Assembly: GCF_003473485.1 (NCBI RefSeq)
Contig: NC_053045.1
Location: 2,816,501-2,880,500 of the forward strand
Direction: 5' to 3'
Length of the DNA: 64,000 bases
DNA from: Medicago truncatula
Taxonomy: Eukaryota; Streptophyta; Magnoliopsida; Fabales; Fabaceae
Positions 22,789 to 34,437 of this stretch are shown one piece after another. Position numbers and translations under genes: made by a program. Positions within the stretch are counted from its first letter, which is position 1. Each line of letters begins with the position of its first letter. A model generated the notes under the pieces. The model was not told the origin of the DNA, searched no databases, and was given only the letters and a program-made list of their open reading frames with translations.

Positions 22789-23454
22789 CTAAAATAAAAT
22801 CAATCAAATCATACCTTAAATTATAATATTATCCATCAAATCAGTCCTTAAATTATCACAATAAGTATCAAATCGATCCTTATCATAGAGGGGTATAATT
22901 GGAAACACATAAAAAATGACACTGAAAAGTTAAAACTGCAATTTTTTACCATTTCCATCAAATTAGTCCTTGTACACGTGGCTGCCTTCTTGACACGTGT
23001 ACAGGACAACACAGCATGCAAGATGACACATCATCATCACTAATGGAACTTATGGACGGATGGACCATTTTGATGGACATTTTAAAATTCAAAGACTAAA
23101 TAGATATTTCGCAAAATTTAGGAATAAATTTGGCTGATTTTTTAAAATTCAAAGACGAAGTTGAGGTATTACTCTTTTACTATAGACTAAATTGTGAATA
23201 AGTGAAACCTACAGCTAAGTTTGTATAGGAAAATTAATAAGTGAATATATAAATTATGGGGTTTCTTTGGATGGCCTTTTATATTTTGGCAACTAAAACA
23301 TAGCTAGTTGTATATATAAGGACATGAGGTAGTATCTCATATGGTTTAATAAAAAGTCCTACAGTACAATATTAAAGATTTCAAAGGACACCTATACATT
23401 TACATGTATGCATGTGTATACAGGGTCAACCATGAGAATTTTGGACCAATTAAA

Positions 23455-24995
23455 AATAATGTGTATTTCTTAATTATATTATTGGAATTATTTCGTTTGT
23501 GCATGGTGTCAGAGTTTGAACAAATAATTTGAAGATGCATGAAGATGAAAAAAAAAAAATTAAGTTCAAAATGTACCAAAAAGAAATCAAAAACAAAAAA
23601 GAAAATTTAATAATGTATAGTAGAGTTATATGCATAATCAGTCAAAATACAAGGTAATTGTAAATTTCAACTCATTAAATTTATGTATTTATAATCGATC
23701 AAATAATTAGGTTTTCTAAATAATCACATAAAACTTTGTAGTATTCTATAATTTTATGACAAATACGATGAGTTACAAATTACATTAGTTCTCTTAAAAA
23801 AAAATACATCAGTTACTACTTTAAAATTGATCGAGTAACATCAACAATGGTAATTATTTGGTGTCTTGGTGGTCTTCTTTTATTATTTTGTATTTTTTTT
23901 TCTTTCTTCTTTTTGCATTCATGCGGGTATCATAAATTGTTACTCTCTAACTTCCCTATTATTATTATAAAATTTAAATTTTAGATATAGATATATTCTT
24001 CACACTTGCATATTGTAACAAACCATATTTACATTTTTCAATGAAACCAATATACCAAATATAATATAACTCTTATTTTTTTAAATGACATCAACAATAT
24101 AATATTCTTGTAGAAAACTTTGTTTAATGGTATAGTTGGAAGTGAAAAATCGACCCAAAAATCATGTATCCCTTTTATATGTACTATAAATAGCTAAAAT
24201 ATTTATTTTTAGATTTTATTATTATTATTTGATTATGAAAATTATTGTATCATATATTTACTTTGCATACTCGATATAATAGATATATATATTTATCTAT
24301 GATTAATTCCTTAAATAAAAAAAAAATCTACCAACAATTAAATCTCTAAAAAAAGGAAAAAAAAATCTACCGAGGATTTATAGATGTGTGGTAAGAGATA
24401 TGATCCCTTCAGAAAAGGAAAAAAAAATATATCCCTTACATAACTTCTATTTCGCCACATATGTCAGTTATCCGATGAAAATCAACCCAAAAATCATGTA
24501 TCCCTTTTATATGTACTATAAATAGCTAAAATATTTATTTTTAAGTATTATTATTATTATTATTATTATTTGATTATGGAAATTATTGTATCATATATTT
24601 ACTTTGCATACTCGATATAATAGATATATATCTATTTATGATTAATTCCTTAAATAAAATAAAAAATCTACCAACAATTAAATCTCTAAAAAAGAAAAAA
24701 AAAATCTACCAAGGATTTATAGATGAGTGGTAAGAGATATGATCCCTTCAGGAAAAAAAAAAAATATCCCTTAAATAAGTGGTTTTCTGTTCATCATATA
24801 TCTTGCGTAAGAAAAATAATATTGAAGGGGCAATACTTGACATATATTTATATAATTAATTTATGTAAAGTGTGCAAAAATATAACTTCTATTTTGTAAC
24901 AAAAAAAAAAAAAACATAACCATGAACATATAATAGACGATCGATTCATCATTCATGGATTGTGGATCGAAAAAACAATAACCCACAAAGTAAAT
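23455..24995 (-). repeat. right arm of the large inverted repeat
   Basis: This arm is the inverted partner of 13465-16615. It lacks the MITEs and SINE of the left arm but has its own tandem duplication (24146-24772). Confidence 0.8.
24146..24772 (+). repeat. about 332-bp tandem duplication inside the right arm
   Basis: CCCAAAAATCATGTATCCCT begins at 24154 and again at 24486. Both copies continue through AAATAGCTAAAATATTTATT, an ATT microsatellite, TTTACTTTGCATACTCGATA and GATATGATCCCTTCAG. The left arm has only one copy, so this duplication is younger than the inverted repeat. Confidence 0.9.
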
Positions 24996-25774
24996 TTTGA
25001 ATATGTTGCATTCATGGTGCATGTCAGGTTCAAACATGCATCCTAATTTAATAAATACTATTTCAACCTTTTATCTTTTAGGAAAAAATTGTATCCATAA
25101 TTTAAACAAATATTGGAAATTTAAACAAATATTGGAAGAAAATTTTATAAACTTACATCTATCTATTGTTGGAGAATTTTCAAATGAAATAAAAGTTTAA
25201 TTAATGCAATAAACAATTCATTAGGTAAAACATCGAAAGAAAAATTATTGTATATAGTAATCTTGATCTCTATGCAATGAATTTATTTTACAATAATATT
25301 TCATTAGAAATCGATTCATTTCTTCCTCAAATAATTACTTCAATTTTACAATAGTAATCTTGATCTCTATGTAGTTGTCTATTACACTCAATTTAGGATA
25401 AGCAAGAACATAATATGTAAAGTCAATAAAATTTTGTTCAACTTTTTTCATTTTATTTAAGAATAAATTTCTTCCCCAAACAAATTTTCTCTTCAACTCT
25501 ATAAAATGATAATAAAAAAAGTAAACAAAAATGAATTCCATGATAACATTTTCATTCAATCACTTAAATCACTTAAAAGAGTATTGAGAAGTTATAATAC
25601 TTGATTGACTATGTAGTACACTAGTATCAATTTCGCAAAACTGTGATGCTTTGTGGACAAGCAAATGTATATGATGTTTCAAAGATCTACTACAATGTTA
25701 TCAATTGCTAATAGCTGGGACTTAATGGTATGACATGTTATGAAAAGAACCAAAAACACGTACAGGCGACATCA
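24996..25774. other. intergenic and 3' flank of the UTP5-like gene
   Basis: AT-rich sequence with no gene seen; the part next to 25774 is probably the 3'UTR of the minus-strand WDR43/UTP5 gene. Confidence 0.4.
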
Positions 25775-28700
25775 TTAATCTTCCATCATACCATCACTAC
25801 CTTCAACGTCACTTAGATTATCAAATGCTTCATCTGATAGTTCCCCATCTTTGCTATCTTTGTCGGTGTCCATGGCATCCTCGGATTCTCTTTCACTATC
25901 ATCCGTGTCCACATAGATAATTGGCACTGTTTCAACTTCATCTACCTCCTCATCAAGCACCTATTCAAAAGAAACCATGCATAAACACAGGTGAATCGGT
26001 CATAAACTCAATGCTAAACATTTGTAGACAGCAGAAAGAAAGCTTACCCCGGTGTAAAGGATGTCTAAGAAACTTGAGAGTTGGAAGACAGATTTAAAAG
26101 TGGAGACTCTAGACTCAATCAGCTGCACAATAATTATACAAAAGAGGAAAGAATTAGTTGGTTGATATAAATGATCAATTGTTCAAAGATCGTTTCACAA
26201 ATAATAAACTTTTGAGAGATTTTGTTACTCCAATTTGTTGAACAATTGAATCAAGCTCATTAATTATTAGAAAAACAAATAATAAAGAAAATGAAAATAG
26301 TGTGGTGCAATGGTGATGCCCTGACATATTGTATTGTAGCAGATCTTAAACAATATATTCTCCTAAGATTACTACCAATTACCCAATACTTGTATATTTA
26401 CAGGAAGAATTCAATCAATTGACTAAAAGCTCGATTTAAGTTGTCATATTGTATTGTAGCATATCACATAACAGCTCGATTTGTTTACAGTTAAACACAA
26501 TGCTTTTCTTAAGCACAACAATAAGATATGAAATGCATATAATTGGTAATTTAAAAGACAAGATCAAATGACAAATTAAGTGCTAATCAAGTAGAATCAT
26601 CATGCAGAACTCACTTGATACAAAGAGTTCAAAACTTTTAAAGAAGATTCCTGGGACATTATTCCGCTTGCATGCTGTAGGAGTAGACATTTCAGCCATG
26701 GAAGAGCACATGCCAAAATTGCACCCCTAAAATGAGAAAGAAAGAAAATAACTTCAAAATATATATAAATCATCCGTAGTAAAAATTGCACGCCTGTAAA
26801 AGAAAGAGCAAATAACTAGGATATTATAATTTATTAGTTGTGTACTACAGGTTTTGATACAGTACATACAGGGGTTAATTATAACCTTTTGTTCAGTTGC
26901 TGCTAAAGTACTGCAAAAGATACTTGTTATGCTAATATGCTACCATTTTTTCTGTTAATAATCCTCAAGTACCAAAATATTGACCAACAAATTTCCTGAC
27001 CAACAAGTATCTCTTTGCTCATGCTTTCTCTACCAAAATCAATGGACTGCTATATTAATTTTTTTATCTTCTCCTTCCCCCTCCCTTACAAGCAAGATGG
27101 AAAACGAACAAAAAGAAATTAACAATCTAGAAATGGCCACTCATGGAAGACCATCTGCCAAGTAAGTTAAATGCTCAATGGGAACACTGTCTGGCATACT
27201 AAACATATATTAATTTATTATAGTTATGATGTATTACCTAGATTCAATAATGGATATAAGAGAATTAAGAAGTTTGAGGACGTTGGATGGGTTCAATTGC
27301 GCAACTGAGTTCATAATAACCTGCAAAAGGAGTTGCATACAAATAAGTGATCGAGAAAGTGGGCAATTTACAATTCAAATATAAACACAGTTCAGTACAC
27401 AGGAGAAAAATATAACCTTCTCATCTTGCGTGTACAAGCAATCCAGAAGAAGGGCACGGTCATCAGCATTCAATGCTTGCTTAAGCAAAACATCTACACT
27501 ATCTGCACTTGGAGGCTTCGATGAAACTTGCTCTTTGTCACTCTTGGATTTGTTTTCATCCAGTAAATTGAGATTAGTCAGTTTCTCCCCAATTGTTTGC
27601 TCATTTGGATCATCATCAAGGACTCCGTCAACAACCTCACATTGATCTACATTAAATATCAGTACCAAAAATACCATCAATACTTCACCAATAATTAACA
27701 TTCAAAAAATAAATTGGAGCGGAGTGATGAAGTCAAGGGTTCAATTACCATTAAAAAATAAATAATAGTACAGATTGTAAGATATCATACCAAAGTGGTA
27801 CGTACATTTGAAGATAAATCAACATGCAAATGGGAAACAATTTTCATAAACCAAATTGTCTTATTAAAGCTAATCATGAGTTGAAGGAAACTAACATTTA
27901 TCACACCTTAGCATAAACTATATGGAAACAAAAATGCTATTTTTCCTTTTTTTTATTCTTAATAGCACTCAATGCTATAGCCTAAAATAACTATAGTGAG
28001 TTCAAAAGTTTTCCATGCAAAGCATACATACATTAACGGTATATGTTCTTTTCAAAATTCAGGTTGACAAACCGCTGTCAGTAAAACAGTAATCTCAATT
28101 TCAATGGGAGCAAAAGATCAACAAAATGGGATCCAAACACAAACATAACCTAACCAAAGAAGATGGAGAAAGTTTGCTCGTGCCAGCAAACAATTTAAAA
28201 TATTATAATTCTTACCCAAATCCACCTTGTCAGTTGTGGTTGGAAGATCAGGATCAGATGTTGCTTGTCTTTTCTTAGACTTTTTGCTTTCCTTTTCTAC
28301 TGCTGCTTTTAGTTCCAAGCGACAGACAGAGATAAGATTTTAAATGTTTAAAGAACTTGTGAAAGATAAACAAGCTTATAATGGAATAAGAGTGTCCCAA
28401 CTAAAAAAATTGTGACATTTTTATTCCAAATAGAATTTCATGTTTTATTCAAAGAAAAGAGTTGAAAACTGATTAAAACATGAAAAGAAATTGACAATGT
28501 GAATGCATGATTGTGAATAGGATCTCTACTTTAAGGGTTTCCCCTTCACAATGAATCTTTCTTTTCACATAAACTTTCTAAACATGCATAACACATTTTT
28601 ATACCCTTATTTCTCTTATTTATACATCATATCCCGTCTATCCTAAAAATGAGCATATCAACAATCTATGAAGTTGAAAAACAACTCCCACTAGGGCAGG

Positions 28701-31645
28701 AAAAGTATTTTCTGAAAACATCATATAAATCAAGATCACCTAATAATTACCTAAAAGGAACTAAAAATGAGGGTGTAAGAAAAACTAAACACATATTTAG
28801 TATATCTGACCTTTCTTGGAAAGGCTGTCTTGCTTCTGAATGGAATCAAGCTCATCTCCCACAGTTAAGACCACATTCTCCCCTAAATCACTAATATTTA
28901 AGACTGTAAACTGTGGATGATCTACAGAGCCATAAGTCACCAAAGCTTGCATCTGTCCGTCTTCCCCCATGGATTGGAATTTGGATGCAATAAAGGAACT
29001 GCACCTTTTCTTTGAACTTTCACTATTTTCCTTATCACTTTCAACTTTTTCTGTTTTCAAGGTTATTTTAGTTCGGTGTATTTGATCTTCAGAAGAGGCA
29101 TTCAAATTCTTCCATATGTAAGTTCCACCTGAAGACGTAACTGCCGAGACAACTAAATCATTTTCATTGCCACCGGAGTGGCAATCAAGAACCAATGGAG
29201 CATGCCTCAAGGGTAGTGTTGGACCACTACTCACAGTTCCTAAACTTAAGTCACACCTCCAAACTTGAAGATGTTTACTCTCAGAATCTGATGTAATTAA
29301 ATATTTTGCATCATTGGATATGGAAACACGATGTATATTTCCCTGTTAAGGCATAAAAGTAAAATATCATGATGCTTTGAGTTTGTAAAGACAAATATTT
29401 ATATCCAGAATAAGTAGTGACGCTTACCATATCATTAGGGCACTTCAGAACCTCTTTCCCAGTTTCCCAACTTATAACTCGTAGTCTAGAGCTGAAAATA
29501 GCTAAATATTTTTCATCTGGACAAAAAGTAAAATGACGAGTGTCAACTACCATGTAACAAGATTAATTGTTAGGATGGACCAAGATCCAAAAGTAATTTA
29601 GTACACACCATGTGAGAAAGCCAGTGAAGAGATGGACTTTTTTGAGATTTTAAACTCCTTTAGAAGCTCTCCTGTTTCGGAATTAAACTCATATGCCTTC
29701 CCATCATGTCCAACAACACAAAGAAGCTGTCCCTTTTTTGCAAATGAAAGTCCGCAAATCCCACTGTATGATGATACATATGGATGAGCAAGAACAACAA
29801 GTTATATACCGATATTGATTATCATTTAATATCATATTACAGCAGCATAATCAACATATGGATGTCACTTGTGAAACTGGTAATATTAAGGAAATCGATG
29901 CATATTTAAATATGGGATGGAGGTTTCTGTTTCATTATCTGTGTGTACTATACACACCATAAACCAATATGAACTATACAAAAATTTATTCTAAAATTAA
30001 GCCAATGTACAGTATTTCTAACATGTTACACTGACTGATACCCTCATTCACAATTACATAGACTATCCAACAAAGACAGTGTATGAAACTGAAGAAAGGG
30101 TTGGCATAAATGACATCAATATGTTTAATCATAATGTAGTAGTGAACATGAAAAACATCCAGTGCAATTTATTAAACATTGCTTCATTTCATAGGGTAGG
30201 GAAAATTCTTAGGCAATGGATTAACATGACTGCATGAATACCCAGACATTGGTTCACATTTTATATTTGGTCCCACCCATGAGATTTTTTCAGACCAACT
30301 ATAAGTCTTTTGGGTCCAATGACAAATTTAATATTTGCTTAATATACCAAAGAATGCTCAAGTTTCTCCAAGATAACCAAGGTCAATTAACACTTTTACA
30401 TAATCAAACAATGATTGCTTTTATTAAATATACAATGCATGGAGATTAGAGGGAGCCAAAAAGCGGTCATTTGAATGAATAGTTTTACTTTGTTCAATGG
30501 TGCAATAATGTTTTGACACTTCGTAAGATGAATATGTCGAAAATTTTCATTTAAAATAAATAAATTCAAATGACAAAAATACCCGGGAATCGGATGACTA
30601 GTAGGCCACTTCCTCTCACCAGTGGAAACATCAACAGCGAGAACTTTTCCATCTTCCGTTCCGAGAGCTAATAAGCAAGGTCCCTTACCTTTTTTACGCT
30701 AATTACAATAAACAGCCCACAACACAATGGAGAAAGTAAGAATCAAGCCTTTTAAAGCATTAGTGAGTAAAATATTCTCTTAAAATTCCACGCTACCTTT
30801 TTCCCAGTGAAACTGCATGCAATGCAAGAATAACGAATATCATGATCTCCATCTGATGGCTTCCACTCTGCTAACAAATCTCCACTGTTTGTATTCCAAA
30901 TCTGAAAAATAGAAGATGAATTTTTGTCATCAACATTACAAGAACTATAAGAAGCGCAATTGTAGAATTCAAATATCCAACAAAATTTTATTTGCAACAG
31001 TAATGCAAATTGATCGTCAGATTGGATATGAATTCTATTGTTTGACATTCTGTCATTTATAAATTTCATTTGACATCATTTTAGTTGAATTGGTATTCAG
31101 CATATATGAATAAGATTTGTAGAGTAACGGGCAGAGTATGAGTTAGTTATTTAAGAACTGTAAATTCAAAGAAGCAGTTTGGATAAACTTCTCAATAAAC
31201 AAACACTTAGATAAAAACAAATACAAATAACCTTGCAATATTTGTTAAACAACAGTTTTCGTAAAAAGAAAAAATTGGCTAGTAAACTAAGCTTTTTCAT
31301 AACCTCTCTAATTTAACTTCATAAACACATTTAAGCTTATATTGACTTTTCATCAAGTAAAGAACTATAAACATGCTTTAACTAAGAAGCTACTATAAAC
31401 TAGAAGCTAAATGAAATCATGCCAAAGTAAGAGTTAACAATTATGATTGAAAAAATTGAACCAAAATTAGATAAGACACTTATCCTAACATAAATGGCTC
31501 ATGAGAACTACCGGACATCAAATGCAGAAAGGGAGATGAAGGCAATGCTTACTTTTGCCGTCCCATTTGCAGACAGAATAGCTGCATAGTCACCATTAGG
31601 TGTGAACGCCGTAAGAACAGGTTCCTTTAACTTACCCTTCACCAT
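25775..31645 (-). CDS. WDR43/UTP5-type WD40 and Utp12-domain protein, 12 coding exons
   Basis: Exons in transcript order: 31645-31553, 30901-30797, 30698-30583, 29763-29609, 29546-29428, 29342-28811, 28305-28216, 27646-27417, 27320-27238, 26726-26615, 26122-26048, 25960-25775; all phases close, giving 631 aa. The first 350 or so residues are WD40 repeats (TAFTPNGDYAAILSANGTAKIWNTNSGDLLAEW, KHLQVWRCD). A charged linker KKAAVEKESKKSKKRQ follows. Then comes a Utp12 domain: LLKQALNADDRALLLDCLYTQDEKVI, LNPSNVLKLLNSLISIIESRGAILACALPWLKCLLLQHASGIM, LIESRVSTFKSVFQLSSFL. The tail is very acidic (DTDDSERESEDAMDTDKDSKDGELSDEAFDNLSDVEGSDG). This order fits nucleolar UTP5/WDR43, part of the t-UTP/UtpA group of the small-subunit processome acting on pre-18S rRNA. 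A telo-box lies at the 5' end. The exon 3 acceptor could alternatively lie 15 nt further in. Confidence 0.93.
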
Positions 31646-32427
31646 CTCAGTTAACCTTCAAACAACAAAGAGGTACCAAAATCACCTAAATCGGATATTA
31701 GACTTTGTCAGTACTATGTAAAGATAATCACTTTTTAGTTATCAATCCAAACCAAGAGCCCAATTGGGTCACTCAATCATAAAATAACAATAGCAAATCA
31801 CTTAAAAGTTCAACTATTACAAATTTACAACAAATTGATAAAAACCAATATAATAGACCACAGAACTATAAAAGTTCAAAGATTTCAACTCAACATTCCT
31901 TGCCAACCACCATATAAAAAAGAAAATGGGATCCACATAAAATAAAGAGTAAAGCTTATGGTAATTTATCAACTTTAACAGCACATAGATTACATAACAA
32001 AAAAGGCTCTGTCTATTTGACATGGCAAAACTAAATAACAACACAAAATGTACACGAGTTCAAATATTTTAACAAACTACATAAAAATCTCTTTGTTCAG
32101 TTAACTACAAATATAGAGATACCAATAAAAGATACGCAAAAAGGAAATCTTCGACGACTTTCACACTGTTTCAGACACAGAAGAAGTCCAGTTGCATTTT
32201 CCGGGCAGTAGAAATTTTCAACGGTGAAACTCTAATCCAAGTTGTTTTTGATATACAATACAACAAGGGCAAAGCTTGCTTTGATTTCGTGGAGCTGCTC
32301 AGTTTTGTTGTTTTAGGGTTTCTATTGTTAAGGGTTTGAGGATTTTGATTGTTAAAAAATGTGTTTAGTTCAACGACTTAAAAACCGGACCTAAGATCCA
32401 ATTCAGAAGTCTCCAGCTCATGGTTTA

Positions 32428-32638
32428 GGGCCTGTTTGGATTGAGCTTACGAAAAAGAGCATATGCAAATAATTAAGCTTTTATGTTAATTCATAAGATC
32501 TTACTAATGAAAATTGTATATTCATAAGTTGTCTTTTCATTAACTACCTTAACAAACTTATAAATAATACACTAATACTTATTTATGTGCATAAGCTGCT
32601 TTGCATAAGCTCTAAAATAAGCCAATCCAAACAGACCC
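32428..32638. mobile_element. hAT-like MITE in UTP5 5' intron
   Basis: GGGCCTGTTTGGATTGAGCT at the left end is mirrored by AATCCAAACAGACCC at the right, with CATAAGCT-type motifs inside. No clear target duplication. It lies in the intron between the leader exon and the first coding exon. Confidence 0.6.
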
Positions 32639-32737
32639 ACGGATATGAAATAAATAAAATAAGAAGTAGAGTGCTCAACACCAAGCACCGTTCAACATTT
32701 TCCACATATAATATTCACAGTCATAAGCATCATTAAA

Positions 32738-32950
32738 GGCCCTATTTGGATAAACAACTTATTTCCAGCTTATAACACAATGATAAGCTATTTATATAGC
32801 AAAAGATAAAATAAAGTTAAACTTTTTTGTTGTTTTCATTAACTATCCCGGAGAACTTATGAAAATAAGCTGAAAAACAGCTTATGAACAATGTTGCAAG
32901 CTGTTTTCGTAAGTTCTCCCATAAGCTGAAATAAGTCAATCCAAGCAAAT
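32738..32950. mobile_element. second MITE-like element of the CTTATAAGC family
   Basis: Begins GGCCCTATTTGGATAAACAA and ends near AAGTCAATCCAAGCAAATG. The interior has TTATGAAAATAAGCTG motifs also found at 19090-19260, 55970-56190 and 62950-63310. Limits are approximate. Confidence 0.5.
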
Positions 32951-33165
32951 GAGAAACACTTAATTCAACACTTGAGCACTCACAAACTAGAAGAAATCAG
33001 AAGTGAAATGAAACTTAAAAAAAAAAACAAAATCAAAATTTGATTATTTCAATTGAGGAATGAAACTTAATTAACACATAAACCCTAAACCAGCACGAAA
33101 ATGAGCCTAAAGGTTTGGAACAGAGGTTGAATGGAGGAGTAACAAGGAAGAAAGGGAAAACAAAC

Positions 33166-33300
33166 CTGAAGGTGTAAACTGTGAAGGTGTAAACTGTGTG
33201 TGCGGCGGACCGGACAGGGAGTGGCGGCGGGAGAAGAGAAGTGAAGAGTCTCTGTTTTGTTAGAAAAGAAAGAAAACAAACTCGAAGGAGACGAGAGATA
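33166..33300 (-). other. probable 5'UTR exon of the WDR43/UTP5 gene
   Basis: CT-rich on the minus strand, ending at a good donor (TTCAG/GTTTG at 33166/33165). It pairs with the acceptor TTTGAAG before 31655, ten nucleotides ahead of the start codon. It contains a 15-bp tandem duplication (33168-33197). A second CT-poor candidate leader with an AGGGTTT motif exists near 32150-32340, so the true leader is uncertain. Confidence 0.5.
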
Positions 33301-33306
33301 CAAGAA

Positions 33307-33320
33307 TTAGGGGTTTAGGG
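33307..33320 (-). promoter_or_regulatory. telo-box (AAACCCTAA-type) at the UTP5 promoter
   Basis: TTAGGGGTTTAGGG on the plus strand reads CCCTAAACCCC on the gene strand. Telo-boxes are common in plant promoters of ribosomal-protein and ribosome-biogenesis genes, which agrees with the product. Confidence 0.6.
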
Positions 33321-33321
33321 A

Positions 33322-34437
33322 TTCTTTTTTTTTTTTTTTTTGTTAATGGAAAAACAAACATTTTTGTACAAAATATAAAATAAATAAATTCCTTCAAAAT
33401 AAATAAATAAATAAGAAGGTTATAAGATTTTAAAAAAAAAAAAAAAATAGACAACATAAAAGTTTTGTGATATTCACTAAACCCCTGATTCTTTTTATTC
33501 ACTAAAATACGAGTATTATTGAAGACAACTCTAACAATAAGAATTATATGAATATGAAAAACTAAAGATATACATCAACTAACTAAATTATTCATAACAT
33601 TTTGTCCTTGAAGTCCATCGAAATTATTAAAACGTTACTATGAAAAAATTGGGAAAATATTCTCTGTTTTTTTTGTTATTAGGTTATTGGTACGAAATTT
33701 TCACTATCATTTAATGGTGATTAGTTTTCGTTTGAAAATCTATGAGACACATAAGATGAATATTCTCCTCCTAATCGAATTTTCTCCATACGCAAGAGTC
33801 ATAAATCAAACACATGATCACTTTTTCAAGGGGTTCAAATCTTGTAGCACTTGGATCAATTAATCTATTCTTGGTAGTGAGAAAAATTCAAGTGAAGGAA
33901 AAATAGTACATTGTCGATTATTTTCTAAAATTACAAAATATATTTATTTCGCTCCCTCAACTACACAATTTCTCTAAGACAACAAAGACCAATCTTTTAT
34001 ACCATGTGCTCAATAGTTTTACTTGGATGTGACGTTGTAAAATGGTGCAAGATTATCACACTAACAAATTTGTTCCATGCTTATAAGTGTTGAAGTGTGA
34101 ATTGGAAAAAATTTATGTCTCATATCCAGTAGATTGTACACTACGCTAGTGTCCTTGAGGAGGGCACATAGCTTAGTAAAAATGGTGATGACGCACTAAA
34201 AGTAACCACCACACGTTCGATGTCTCCTTCGACCTTCTAATTGAGTTGGGTCTGGGCTTAGATTGTGTGATGTATTAGTTTTTTAATGACCTAAAACATT
34301 AAATTTAAGGAAAATTTTATGGTGAAGTCATGAAAATGACTTTTCTGGTGAAGTTAAATGATCAATCATTGAATATTTGTGTATTTAATTCACGTCACGT
34401 CATTATATGGTGTATTGCACATTTGCCCGTAAGGTGT
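33322..34437. other. intergenic, no gene seen
   Basis: Upstream flank of the UTP5 gene and left flank of the nested LTR insertion. An inverted pair (ATGGTGAAGTCATGAAAATG near 34321 and CTGACTTCACCGTAG near 38016) may mark an older TIR element that received the LTR insertions. Confidence 0.4.

Larger units (their letters stand above)
21171..23174. mobile_element. TIR element carrying a GRF zinc-finger pseudogene
   Basis: The left end (TAATACCTCAACTTCATCTT onward, to about 21300) matches the reverse complement of the right end (up to 23174) over more than 100 bp, with recurrent 'tatttagtccctgaattt' blocks. A poly(A) run abuts the left end and hides any target duplication. Inside are a GRF-type zinc-finger gene remnant on the plus strand and a Pro/Ser/Thr-rich fragment on the minus strand, converging. 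The layout fits a Mutator-like element, but without a visible 9-bp duplication the superfamily is unproven. It lies about 220 bp after the NPF stop codon. Confidence 0.7.

Noticed and set aside
33085-33303. 72-codon minus-strand frame
   Set aside because: It coincides with the CT-rich leader of the UTP5 gene and runs through the splice donor; low-complexity Ser/His/Leu content.
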